Origin: an uncultured Bacteroidota bacterium | GTDB lineage: Bacteria; Bacteroidota; Bacteroidia; Chitinophagales; Chitinophagaceae | Direction of reading: 5' to 3' | Assembly: GCA_903874055.1 (NCBI GenBank) | Contig: CAIQQR010000017.1 | Coordinates: 1-35,997, forward strand | Length of the DNA stretch: 35,997 nucleotides | In this document: in pieces, positions 22,632 through 31,561 of the stretch | How positions within the stretch are numbered: the stretch's first letter is position 1 | Layout: every line of letters starts with the position of its first letter | Made by a program: the position numbers and the translations under genes | The notes under the pieces: generated by a model | The model's input: only the letters and a program-made list of their open reading frames with translations | What the model was told of the DNA's origin: nothing | Databases searched by the model: none

Positions 22632-25600
22632 TTACATAATAACTCTACTACTTCCCTTACTATCTTTAATGGTAATTGATTTAATTTTATCATCTTTCAA
22701 AATGCTTCTATTCGATTGAGATAAAAATGAACTTCCAAAATAAAATTCTTGCTTTCTTTTAATGCCGTTTTTATATTCAATAACTGCACTCGTCTCATTC
22801 GCGAAAACAGGAATCAATTTCGCATTCCCTTTAAGTTGAAATAATTTCAATGGGCCTCTGTTTTGTGAAGCAGCAATTAAATAATCTCCATTTTTATTTG
22901 ATAATTTAACCAAAGCTTTACCATTACCAGGAATAAAAATGCCGCTCTCCAATATTGTTAATGGCTTAAAGCCTCCTTTGCCATCTCCTTTTAACAAAAG
23001 TCCATTCATCGCATCATATCTTCCTACAGTCACTTCTGTTCCAAAATCATTTGCATTTATTAGTACATCCAAATTGCCATCCCCATCAAAATCATCCACT
23101 TCCATTCCGTTTAAAGTTGAATATTGAGCAGCCTGTGGCAAAGGGGTCATTTCAAATTTACCATTGCCCTTATTTTTTAAATATATAGAGGCGAAATTAT
23201 TGGCAGATAATTCAAGTGCACCTTTAAATTGATCAGGTGAAAATAATTGATCAATGGTAGCCGATGCAAATGATTTAAAATTTTGAAATTTAGCGCGTGT
23301 CCCAATCATTTGCTTTATAATATCTTCTCTAACCTGCACAGGATACAATTTCTTGGCAGTATCTAAATGACTTGTTGGTAACCACAATGCTGGAAATGCA
23401 TCATAACTTCCATTTTTATCAAAGTCTTTCGCAAATATTTTTGCAGGAAATTTTTCAGAAGCCTTGTAAAAAGAATTCAAGCCTAAGTTTCCTACTACAT
23501 AATCAATATCACCATCATTGTCAAAGTCACCCGCCACAATACTATTCCACCATCCTGTTTTATCATTTACTCCTGAGTTTGCTGAAATATTTTTAAATAC
23601 ACCTTTGTCATTTTTGAAAAACTTAACCGACATCCACTCTCCGGTCATAATTAAATCAGGCCAGCCATCATTGTCAAAATCAGTAAACAATGCATCGGTA
23701 ACCATGCCAATATTTATTAATTCTTTGGCAACAGTATTTGTCACATTTGTATACTTTACAATTCCATCTTTTGAATCATTGCGATAAATAAAACTTGAAA
23801 CTGGCTTTGGATAATTACCAGGATCTACTCTTCCTCCAACAAATAAATCCAAGTCACCGTCATTATCATAATCAACCGCCTTAATACTTAATTTACTTGC
23901 TAAATTTAGAGGCAAGCCATTTAACTGTAATGTAAAATTACCCTTGCCATCATTCAAATACAATTGATCATTGTAAGCACTTGAACCAGACGGACTATCA
24001 TATCCACTTCCTGTGATAATCAAGTCTAAATCTTTATCTCCATCTACATCAATTAACAATAATCCACCGTCCTTGTTTGGCTTTATTGTATATCCAATTG
24101 TTGCAAACAATGGCCTTTGAATAAACTTATTATTGCTTTGTTGTAAAAGCAGTTGAGCGCTCTTGTCGGTACCGGCAACTATAATATCATCCAAGCCATT
24201 GCCATCGATATCACCAACAGCTAATGCTGGGCTATATTCAGATAATTTATGTGGCAATAGTTTTTGTATATTAAAATCAACAAAATCAGTTTGTGAATGA
24301 ATGAAATTAATTCCGGCATTAGAAGTAATTTCCTTAAACAAGGCATTAACAGCCATTATAGGAGGCTCCATTGCATTTATTATGGATGCATCTTTACTAT
24401 TTACTACAATAACTTGATTCACTTTAACCTGTTTTTGCACTTGCTTTTTTTGATTGGGCCAAACAATCACCAACGAATCAATATTGACAATTGATCCCAA
24501 TCCAAAATGTACTTTATTTTGAATGCTAGACAAATAACCACGGTATGGGCTTTGCTCTCCCACTTGCATTTTACCATGGTCAAAATAAATAGTTGCCTCG
24601 GCTCCTATTCCATTTAAATTTTGAGTATCCCCATTAAAAACAATATCCAAATAATTACTAGCCTCAGGCTTTATTTGACGCTGTTTGTTTTGATAAATAC
24701 TTGCCTCATCATTGATATTATTTATGACCATATCTAAATCACCATCGTTATCCAAATCGGCATATACTGCACCATTTGAAAAGCTTGGCACTTCAAAACC
24801 CCATTCCAAACTAGCATCCGTAAAATTTAATCCCCCATTATTTTTAAATACATAATTGTGAATTTTAACTTCTGGTATTTGTGTGAGCAATTGTGCTTTC
24901 GTTGCAAAACTAAATGCCTTATTTCGGTACATAATAAAATCATGATCAGTAATATCTTTCGGAAATCCATTGGTTACAAATAAATCTCTATTGCCATCAT
25001 TGTCCAAGTCGGCAAGTAAAGGCGTCCAACTCCAATCGGTTTCAGCCACATTACTAAAAAATGAAAGTTCACTAAAAATAGGCGCTCCAATGGAATCATT
25101 TTGATTCACTCTTGGCCCTTGATTAATCTGCAATGTGTTTCTCACGTATTGATAATGGTAACCATACAAATCATTATTCTGAAACGTTTGATAGGTATTC
25201 GGATTTAGAAACATTTTTTTACGATAATTATCTCTAGGATTCATATCAAGCGTGATGAAATCCATTAATCCATCATTATTAATATCTGCAACATCTGTAC
25301 CCATTGCATTTACAGAACTATGCTTAAAATAATCTCCTAAATGATCAGTGAAAGTGCCGTCATGATTGTTGATATATAAATAATCATTAGGTAAATAATC
25401 ATTAGTCACATAAATATCCTTCCAGCCATCTTTGTTAATGTCGGTAACCACCACACTGTGTCCATATCCCTCTTTTACTAAACCTGCTTTTTCAGTAACA
25501 TCTTTAAATACGGGGTGTTTTAAAATAGGATCCCAATTGTTCTGGAATAATTTACTGCTACTATATAATTCAGGTAATTGATTTTTGGGATGATAAACAT

Positions 25601-26207
25601 TGGGCACTTTAGGATCTTTAATTTCATTCACCACTAAAAACATATCCAAGTCTCCATCATTATCATAATCGAAAAAATTAGCCATGGTCGAAAATGTAGT
25701 GTCCCCTAAACCATATTCGGCAGCCATATCCTTAAAATGAGGAACCCCTTTTGCATCATTTCCTTGATTGATATAAAGAATATTTTTTCGCTTGTTGGTA
25801 TCCGTCGATAAGGTAACACTTATATACATATCAGGTTTTCCATCATTATTAATATCAATCACAGAAACACCTCGAGACCATTTACCCTCGCCTGTTGTTG
25901 CAGAAGCTTCAGTAATATCTTCAAATTTTAAATCGCCCTTATTTAAATATAATTTATTAGACACCTTATTGCCCGTAAAATAAATATCCGGTAAACCATC
26001 TTCATTAAAATCACCAATGCCTACTCCACCACCATTATAGATATTTGAAACATCCAACACATTTAATGAATCTGTTTCTTTTATTTCATTGTTAAAATGA
26101 ATTCCAGTGGTTGATGAATTCAATTTTTCAAATAATGGTTTCTTAAAGTTACAGGACGCAAAAAGTAAAATAAAAAGAGAAAGTATAGGTACAAAACGGG
26201 ACATCAT
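22632..26207 (-). CDS. VCBS/FG-GAP repeat lipoprotein with central ASPIC/UnbV domain
   Basis: 1191-aa surface or periplasmic lipoprotein; signal FILLFASC with lipid-attachment Cys near residue 19. I count 14 calcium-binding-type loops of the pattern DxDxDGxxD (for example DYDNDGDLDMFL and DFDNDGDIDYVV): seven before and seven after a central ASPIC/UnbV domain (about residues 530-600, with GIGAEATIYFDHGKMQVGEQ, then VHFGLG and VDSLVIVWPN). The repeats predict two beta-propeller-like halves. This architecture (CRTAC1-like) is common in Bacteroidota near SusC/SusD pairs and may bind glycans or proteins; no activity is established. Start ATG at 26207 follows the susD terminator, so the gene needs read-through or its own promoter. 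Confidence 0.9.
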   Translation of the reverse strand: MMSRFVPILSLFILLFASCNFKKPLFEKLNSSTTGIHFNNEIKETDSLNVLDVSNIYNGGGVGIGDFNEDGLPDIYFTGNKVSNKLYLNKGDLKFEDITEASATTGEGKWSRGVSVIDINNDGKPDMYISVTLSTDTNKRKNILYINQGNDAKGVPHFKDMAAEYGLGDTTFSTMANFFDYDNDGDLDMFLVVNEIKDPKVPNVYHPKNQLPELYSSSKLFQNNWDPILKHPVFKDVTEKAGLVKEGYGHSVVVTDINKDGWKDIYVTNDYLPNDYLYINNHDGTFTDHLGDYFKHSSVNAMGTDVADINNDGLMDFITLDMNPRDNYRKKMFLNPNTYQTFQNNDLYGYHYQYVRNTLQINQGPRVNQNDSIGAPIFSELSFFSNVAETDWSWTPLLADLDNDGNRDLFVTNGFPKDITDHDFIMYRNKAFSFATKAQLLTQIPEVKIHNYVFKNNGGLNFTDASLEWGFEVPSFSNGAVYADLDNDGDLDMVINNINDEASIYQNKQRQIKPEASNYLDIVFNGDTQNLNGIGAEATIYFDHGKMQVGEQSPYRGYLSSIQNKVHFGLGSIVNIDSLVIVWPNQKKQVQKQVKVNQVIVVNSKDASIINAMEPPIMAVNALFKEITSNAGINFIHSQTDFVDFNIQKLLPHKLSEYSPALAVGDIDGNGLDDIIVAGTDKSAQLLLQQSNNKFIQRPLFATIGYTIKPNKDGGLLLIDVDGDKDLDLIITGSGYDSPSGSSAYNDQLYLNDGKGNFTLQLNGLPLNLASKLSIKAVDYDNDGDLDLFVGGRVDPGNYPKPVSSFIYRNDSKDGIVKYTNVTNTVAKELINIGMVTDALFTDFDNDGWPDLIMTGEWMSVKFFKNDKGVFKNISANSGVNDKTGWWNSIVAGDFDNDGDIDYVVGNLGLNSFYKASEKFPAKIFAKDFDKNGSYDAFPALWLPTSHLDTAKKLYPVQVREDIIKQMIGTRAKFQNFKSFASATIDQLFSPDQFKGALELSANNFASIYLKNKGNGKFEMTPLPQAAQYSTLNGMEVDDFDGDGNLDVLINANDFGTEVTVGRYDAMNGLLLKGDGKGGFKPLTILESGIFIPGNGKALVKLSNKNGDYLIAASQNRGPLKLFQLKGNAKLIPVFANETSAVIEYKNGIKRKQEFYFGSSFLSQSNRSILKDDKIKSITIKDSKGSSRVIM

Positions 26208-26271
26208 AAATGAATATTAAACAATCAAAATAGATATTTAAAGATAATAAAAATGAACTGATTATGGGCAC

Positions 26272-26299
26272 AAAAAAAGGGCCCGAATAATCGGGCCCT
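26272..26299 (-). terminator. Strong terminator between susD-like gene and the VCBS gene
   Basis: On the minus strand AGGGCCCGA pairs with TCGGGCCCT (9 bp, 4-nt loop, 26278-26299) followed by seven T residues (complement of 26272-26278). It lies 31 nt after the SusD stop. Confidence 0.92.
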
Positions 26300-26330
26300 C
26301 TGTATATTTCTAATTGAATATTAGTTCAGA

Positions 26331-28097
26331 TTAGTAACCAGGATTTTGAGTCAATACTGACTTACCAGCTTTCACTGATTTGTCAATTTGAGCTTGCGGT
26401 ATAGGCAAGTACTCAGATTTTCCTGTAGTGAAAGTAACACCACTCATTGAAGTGTACCCTTGAGTAGTTTCTGCTTTAGCGTAAGCATCAAGCTCAGCTT
26501 TAGCAGTACCCCAACGTACTAAGTCAGAGAAACGGTGACCTTCCATTGCTAATTCAATCTTACGCTCAAACATGATTGCAGTCATTGCGTTAGCAGCAGT
26601 AAATGTAGAAGCAGTGTATAAACCAATGCTATACTTAGTTGGAGATACTAAACCAGCATTGTTAGCAGGTCCTACATATCCATCTTTATTAGCAGCACGA
26701 GAACGAATTTGGTTTACATAGATCATTGCTTGAGCAACAGTACCACCACCTTGAATTTCAGCTTCAGCAGCCATTAACAACACATCCGCATAACGAATTA
26801 AGTGGTAGTTGTTCGCTGTGAAACCATTTGTCCAAGATGAACCATCTGTAAATGTTCCTTCTTGAGACTTACGGAACAAGTGCTTTAATGGCTCATAAGG
26901 ACCAGCAGCAGCTTGGTTACGTACCCAAGTAGAACCTGGCATGATACCCCAATCTAAATAAGGAACACCACGACGACCAACTGTCCAGTCAACACGTGGG
27001 TCCATTGGAGTTGTTGAATCTGGAGTAAATGCTTTATCAGCAGCGATACCCATATCAGATTTTAATGCAACATATCCATTGTTTAAGAAAGGTAAACCAT
27101 TAGCATCCACCTCAAATGAGTTAGCTAAAGTAAATGAAGGTTGGAAGAATCCGCAACATCCTGTTTCACCACCATAAGGGAAGTTTAAGGCGTCACCAGA
27201 GTTTGCGTTAGCAGCTCCAGTACCATCATTAGCAGTCATTTGAACAGAGAATACATCCTCAGAACTGTTTTTATTAGCAGCATTGAATACATCTCCGAAC
27301 TTAGGTAATAAAGCATATTTAACACCTAATGAAGTTGTACCGTTAGCAATGATTGTTGTATACAACGCTCTTGCTTCAGCAAATTTCTTTTCGAACATAT
27401 ACACTTTAGCTAAGTAAGCAGCTGCAGCCCATTTATTTGCACGACCAACATTACTCATAGTTGCAGGTAAGTTAGCATATGCATATGCGAAGTCAGCCTC
27501 AATTTTAGCCATTGCAGTACCATCATTAGCAACTAAAAAGTTACCAGCTGAATAAGTTACTGTTTCGTCAATGAATGGTATATTCTTGAATATTTTGATT
27601 AAATCAAAATGATAATGACCACGTAAGAATCTTGCTTCAGCAGTGATACGAGTAACATCAGCAGCAGAAATATCTTTTGCTAATTTCATAACTCTTAAAG
27701 CTTCGTTTGAACGTTGAACACCATCATAACGTTGTTGCCAAATTTGGTCTAAATAACCATTAGCAGCAGTCGCATTCCATTGTTCAATTGGAGTGATTAA
27801 GTTTTGGTCACCTGGATCTGATCCTTTGTGAGCGTCACCACCCGCAACTGATTCATACACCCAGTTACTTGAAGAAGTTGCCCAAGGACCGTTACCAGTA
27901 CCTGCGTTAGATCCTTCTCCATCCAACAGTGAATAAGCACCTACTAAAAGCGCCTCAACACCTACTTTATTTGCTAATACATCTTGGCTCAAAGCACCTG
28001 CAGCAGGTACCTCTAAGTAAGATTTATCGCAAGCATATAAAACTACCAGTAACGAAAGTACGGCTGGCATTATATGTTTTAAATTATATTTTTTCAT
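26331..28097 (-). CDS. SusD/RagB family nutrient-binding outer membrane lipoprotein
   Basis: 588 aa. Signal LSLLVVLYAC gives a lipidated Cys23. The SusD-like N-terminal region contains LEVPAAGALSQ and GAYSLLDG, a TPR-like helical body contains ARFLRGHYHFDLIKIFKNIPF, and the C-terminal SusD domain ends with LIRYADVLLMAAEAEIQGG, ELAMEGHRFSDLVRWG, EYLPIPQAQID and the tail LTQNPGY, all standard for the family. It forms the lid of the SusC transporter at the cell surface and binds oligosaccharide. Directly downstream of the SusC gene (28-nt gap) and closed by a strong terminator. Confidence 0.96.
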   Translation of the reverse strand: MKKYNLKHIMPAVLSLLVVLYACDKSYLEVPAAGALSQDVLANKVGVEALLVGAYSLLDGEGSNAGTGNGPWATSSSNWVYESVAGGDAHKGSDPGDQNLITPIEQWNATAANGYLDQIWQQRYDGVQRSNEALRVMKLAKDISAADVTRITAEARFLRGHYHFDLIKIFKNIPFIDETVTYSAGNFLVANDGTAMAKIEADFAYAYANLPATMSNVGRANKWAAAAYLAKVYMFEKKFAEARALYTTIIANGTTSLGVKYALLPKFGDVFNAANKNSSEDVFSVQMTANDGTGAANANSGDALNFPYGGETGCCGFFQPSFTLANSFEVDANGLPFLNNGYVALKSDMGIAADKAFTPDSTTPMDPRVDWTVGRRGVPYLDWGIMPGSTWVRNQAAAGPYEPLKHLFRKSQEGTFTDGSSWTNGFTANNYHLIRYADVLLMAAEAEIQGGGTVAQAMIYVNQIRSRAANKDGYVGPANNAGLVSPTKYSIGLYTASTFTAANAMTAIMFERKIELAMEGHRFSDLVRWGTAKAELDAYAKAETTQGYTSMSGVTFTTGKSEYLPIPQAQIDKSVKAGKSVLTQNPGY

Positions 28098-28125
28098 ATT
28101 GTAATTAATTTTCTTATTTATTTAA

Positions 28126-31100
28126 TTAAAAAGTAAGGCTAACTCCTATGTTGAAAGTCTTAGAAGGAGGATAGTTACCATAATCAACTCCGAAAGATAC
28201 AGAGCTACCAGCTACTTCTGGATCTAACCCAGAGTATTTAGTAAATGTAAACAAGTTAGCACCTTGTAAATAAACACGTGCTTTCTCGATACCATATCTT
28301 TTTAAAGCTGCAGGGCTAATTGTATAACCTACACTTAATTGTTTAACTCTCACATAAGAACCATCCTCATTGTAAAAGTCATTAATTACGCCATTTGTAC
28401 TGAAGTATGAACCATTCTCAACAATTGGATACTTTGTATTTGTTCTTGTAGGTAACCAAGATTGAGTTAACAATGGAATACTTTTTGCATTTTGGAACTG
28501 AGGATAGAAGTCTTGGAAATAACGAGTATAGTTCAAGACATTGTTTCCGAAAGAACCATAAATTACAGTAGAGATATCAAATTGCTTGTAAGTAACACCT
28601 AAGTTGATACCAGCAGTAAATGCAGGGTTTGGATCACCGAAGAAAGTTCTATCCGCATCATCGATTTTTCCATCATGATTTACGTCAACATATTTGAAAC
28701 GACCTGGAGCAGCATCAGTTTCTTTTGGAGAGCTAGCTACATCAGCAGCTGATTGGTAGATTCCCGCAATTTTGTAACCAAAGAAAGCACCCACTGGATG
28801 ACCAACGGCGTCTCTTACTTGATTACCTGTATTGTGCGTACCTGCAGCTTCAAAGAAACCAGCAGCACCAGGAATGCTTACTACTAAACTTTTGTAAGTA
28901 CCAATGTTAGCACCAACAGTATAGCTTAAATCATTGTTTACTTTACCACGGTAAGTGATACCTAAATCAATACCCGTGTTTTGTAAGTCACCAATGTTAA
29001 CCTGAGGTAATTGAGAACCTACACCCACAACAGCAGGCGCTTGGTCTTGGAACAATAAACCTTGGATACTTTTCTTATACCAGTCGATAGTAACATCTAA
29101 TTTGTTGTTTAACAAAGTCATGTCAGCACCAATGTCTAGGATTTTATCTTTTTCCCAACTTGTAGCAGTGTTGCCTAAGTTAGTTGCATAAAAGCCCATA
29201 ACAGTAGAGCTACTTGTACCATTTAAGTCATAGTAAGAAGATCCACCACCACCACCGTATAAAGTGTATTGGTTTAATGCACTTACGTTAGAGATAGAAC
29301 CTAAGATACCATAGCTACCACGTAATTTTAAAGAATTGATTGCTTTGATATTCTTAAAGAATTCTTCTTGAGAAATTACCCAACCAGCAGAAGCTGACCA
29401 GAAATTTCCATAACGATTGTCAGGTCCGAATACAGAAGATCCATCACGACGACCATTTAAACCAACTAAATATTTGTCTTTGTAAGCGTAATCAACTTTT
29501 GTTAAAATTGAATTACCTGTTTGTAAATAATAGTTAGAATAGTTGTTTTGTCCAATTGGATTACCTGTATTTAAACTTAAGTAGTTAGGATTGTCAGAGA
29601 AATAGTTAACTCTTGAACCACCTACTTGACGACCATTTACTTTTAATACTTCATAACCAGCCATTAATTTTAATGAATGATCTTGCTTGAATACATTAGC
29701 GTAACTTAAAGTATTTGTGAAGTTATAGTTTTGGTTGTAACCGCTATATTCACCATATCCGTTAGATGCACCATTTTCTGCATTCTCATAAGAACGATAG
29801 TTATGGTAGAAACCATAATAGTTATCTATACGACCACCAAAAGTAGATTTAGCAGTAAAATGTTTTGCAAAATCAACTTCTGCGAAAACATTACCTTGAA
29901 TTTGCCAGTCATTATTTTTGTTGTCTTTAGCACGCATTTGGTTTGCATAAGGGTTAGATGAGTTACCTAACTCAGATCCTGAAGTACCACCAAATCCACC
30001 ACCTGCATCATGTACAGGGATAATTGGTTGCTCCCAAGCTGTGTTGTTCACTGCATTACCTTCTTGGTTGTTACCAATCTTAGGATTGTCTTTGAAGAAG
30101 AATGATAAGTTTTCACCCAAGCGGATATTATTTTTAACATTAAATGTAGTATTAACACGTGCTGTGTAACGCTTCAAATAAGTGTTTAATAAAGTACCTT
30201 CTTGATCGAAATAGTTTAAAGAGAACAAGTAAGATGATTTATCAGAACCACCAGTTGCAGTCACTGTATGACTTGTAATTGGAGCTGGTTTGAATAATTC
30301 ATGGAACCAGTCAGTACCTTGTTTGTTCGCAGGAACAATCAAGAAAATGTTTCCTTTAGAATAATCGTTGTTATACTTAGTTAAATCTACAGTACCGTTG
30401 TAACCTGAGTTAGAACCATACTTAATGTAGTTAGGTAATACTGGAGATTGACCAGTACCATATTGACCAGATACAACGTTTCCGTTTGCATCTACTTGAC
30501 CTGAGTTTTTAGCAGCTAAGAAATACAAATCAGCCATACCTTGAGGGTCTAACTTATTCCATACGTTACCTTGCTTAACAGTTTGGATACCGTAGAATGA
30601 TTCGTAAGTGATGCTTGCTTTACCTCTACCTTTTTTAGTAGTAACAATGATAACACCTGCAGATCCACGAGCACCATAGATAGCCGCTTGACCATCTTTT
30701 AATACTTGTACTGATTCAATATCTGAGGCAGATAAATCATGTAACATACCTAAATCACCAGGAGCAGATTGAACTCCATCGATGATTACTAATGGAGTAG
30801 AGTTACCAAATGAAGTAATACCACGTACAAATACGTTACTTGCTTCACCTGGGCTACCTGATCCAATGATAGATACACCAGATGCTTGACCTTGCAACAT
30901 TTGCTCAGCTGTTCCTGTAGGTATTGACTTCATGTCTTTTACATTCACTACAGAAACCGCACCAGTGATTTCTTTTTTCTTTTGAGCTGTGTAACCAGTT
31001 ACAACAATCTCATTCAATTGAGAAGACTCTTCATTTAGAGCAATTCTAATTGTGTTTTGTGATGCTGGAACTGAAACAGATTTTGTTGAGTAACCAACAG

Positions 31101-31323
31101 AGCTAACTGATAAAGTTACTGCTCCAGAAGCATTTACAGCAAATGATCCGTCTTCGCTAGAGATGCCAGCGACTTTGGAACCATTAACTGTGATAGTAGC
31201 ACCAGCAACGACTTTACCGTCGGTAGCTGAAACTACTTGTCCTTTGATGGTTCTTGATTGCGCGTTCGCAACAAGACCCAATAACAACAAAGGAACCGTA
31301 ATTAAACGTAGGAATTTTCGCAT
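28126..31323 (-). CDS. SusC/RagA family TonB-linked outer membrane transporter
   Basis: 1065 aa from the ATG at 31323, where the signal peptide MRKFLRLITVPLLLLGLVANA begins; an in-frame ATG 45 nt upstream would put 15 non-signal residues in front and is rejected. Domains: carboxypeptidase-regulatory-like repeat (TIKGQVVSATDGKVVAGATI, about 24-100), TonB box region LNEIVVTGY (about 103-111), plug domain (TGAVSVVNVKDM to VIIDGVQ), and a 22-strand-type barrel to the C-terminal aromatic TFNIGVSLTF. It imports oligosaccharides across the outer membrane with energy from TonB, together with the SusD lipoprotein. Likely controlled by the operator over its -33 box. Confidence 0.96.
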   Translation of the reverse strand: MRKFLRLITVPLLLLGLVANAQSRTIKGQVVSATDGKVVAGATITVNGSKVAGISSEDGSFAVNASGAVTLSVSSVGYSTKSVSVPASQNTIRIALNEESSQLNEIVVTGYTAQKKKEITGAVSVVNVKDMKSIPTGTAEQMLQGQASGVSIIGSGSPGEASNVFVRGITSFGNSTPLVIIDGVQSAPGDLGMLHDLSASDIESVQVLKDGQAAIYGARGSAGVIIVTTKKGRGKASITYESFYGIQTVKQGNVWNKLDPQGMADLYFLAAKNSGQVDANGNVVSGQYGTGQSPVLPNYIKYGSNSGYNGTVDLTKYNNDYSKGNIFLIVPANKQGTDWFHELFKPAPITSHTVTATGGSDKSSYLFSLNYFDQEGTLLNTYLKRYTARVNTTFNVKNNIRLGENLSFFFKDNPKIGNNQEGNAVNNTAWEQPIIPVHDAGGGFGGTSGSELGNSSNPYANQMRAKDNKNNDWQIQGNVFAEVDFAKHFTAKSTFGGRIDNYYGFYHNYRSYENAENGASNGYGEYSGYNQNYNFTNTLSYANVFKQDHSLKLMAGYEVLKVNGRQVGGSRVNYFSDNPNYLSLNTGNPIGQNNYSNYYLQTGNSILTKVDYAYKDKYLVGLNGRRDGSSVFGPDNRYGNFWSASAGWVISQEEFFKNIKAINSLKLRGSYGILGSISNVSALNQYTLYGGGGGSSYYDLNGTSSSTVMGFYATNLGNTATSWEKDKILDIGADMTLLNNKLDVTIDWYKKSIQGLLFQDQAPAVVGVGSQLPQVNIGDLQNTGIDLGITYRGKVNNDLSYTVGANIGTYKSLVVSIPGAAGFFEAAGTHNTGNQVRDAVGHPVGAFFGYKIAGIYQSAADVASSPKETDAAPGRFKYVDVNHDGKIDDADRTFFGDPNPAFTAGINLGVTYKQFDISTVIYGSFGNNVLNYTRYFQDFYPQFQNAKSIPLLTQSWLPTRTNTKYPIVENGSYFSTNGVINDFYNEDGSYVRVKQLSVGYTISPAALKRYGIEKARVYLQGANLFTFTKYSGLDPEVAGSSVSFGVDYGNYPPSKTFNIGVSLTF

Positions 31324-31365
31324 AGTGTTCGGGTTTGATTTTAAAATATTAATACAATCGTATAT

Positions 31366-31407
31366 CAATTATATAACAGTTTCTTAACATTCGCAAACGT
31401 TTTCGAA
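31366..31407 (-). promoter_or_regulatory. susC promoter with LacI-like palindromic operator
   Basis: On the plus strand TTCGCAAACGTTTTCGAA (31390-31407) is an 18-bp palindrome with one mismatched pair and a central CG, the form of LacI-family operators. On the minus strand it contains TTTG (complement of 31394-31397), which stands 20 nt upstream of TATAATTG (complement of 31366-31373), a 7/8 match to TAnnTTTG. The leader to the susC ATG is about 40 nt. A protein bound to the palindrome would cover the -33 element. No LacI-type gene is in the window. Confidence 0.55.
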
Positions 31408-31432
31408 ACTTTTTTTAATTTTTTTTAATTAA

Positions 31433-31449
31433 TGTGTATTATTTACACA
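31433..31449. promoter_or_regulatory. Dyad 1, TGTGTA-N5-TACACA
   Basis: A perfect 17-bp dyad TGTGTA-TTATT-TACACA between susC and the pxp operon. Centre at 31441, one of two copies exactly 33 bp apart. Confidence 0.65.
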
Positions 31450-31465
31450 TACAGGCAGAAGTTAT

Positions 31466-31482
31466 TGTGTAAATTATACACA
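31466..31482. promoter_or_regulatory. Dyad 2, TGTGTA-N5-TACACA
   Basis: TGTGTA-AATTA-TACACA, same arms and spacer length as dyad 1, centre at 31474. It ends 79 nt before the chosen pxpB start. The repeated arms and helical spacing point to a dimeric regulator bound twice on one face of the DNA; the regulator is not in the window. Confidence 0.65.
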
Positions 31483-31561
31483 TATATAAAGCCTATTTTG
31501 TTCATAATCTGTAGTTTATTTCAGAAATATGTCTATCTTTTTACAAAGGGAGATAAAAGAA

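Noticed and set aside
31324..31368. Upstream ATG extending the SusC protein by 15 residues
   Set aside because: The extension precedes a clean signal peptide and the extended start would lie at the predicted transcription start.
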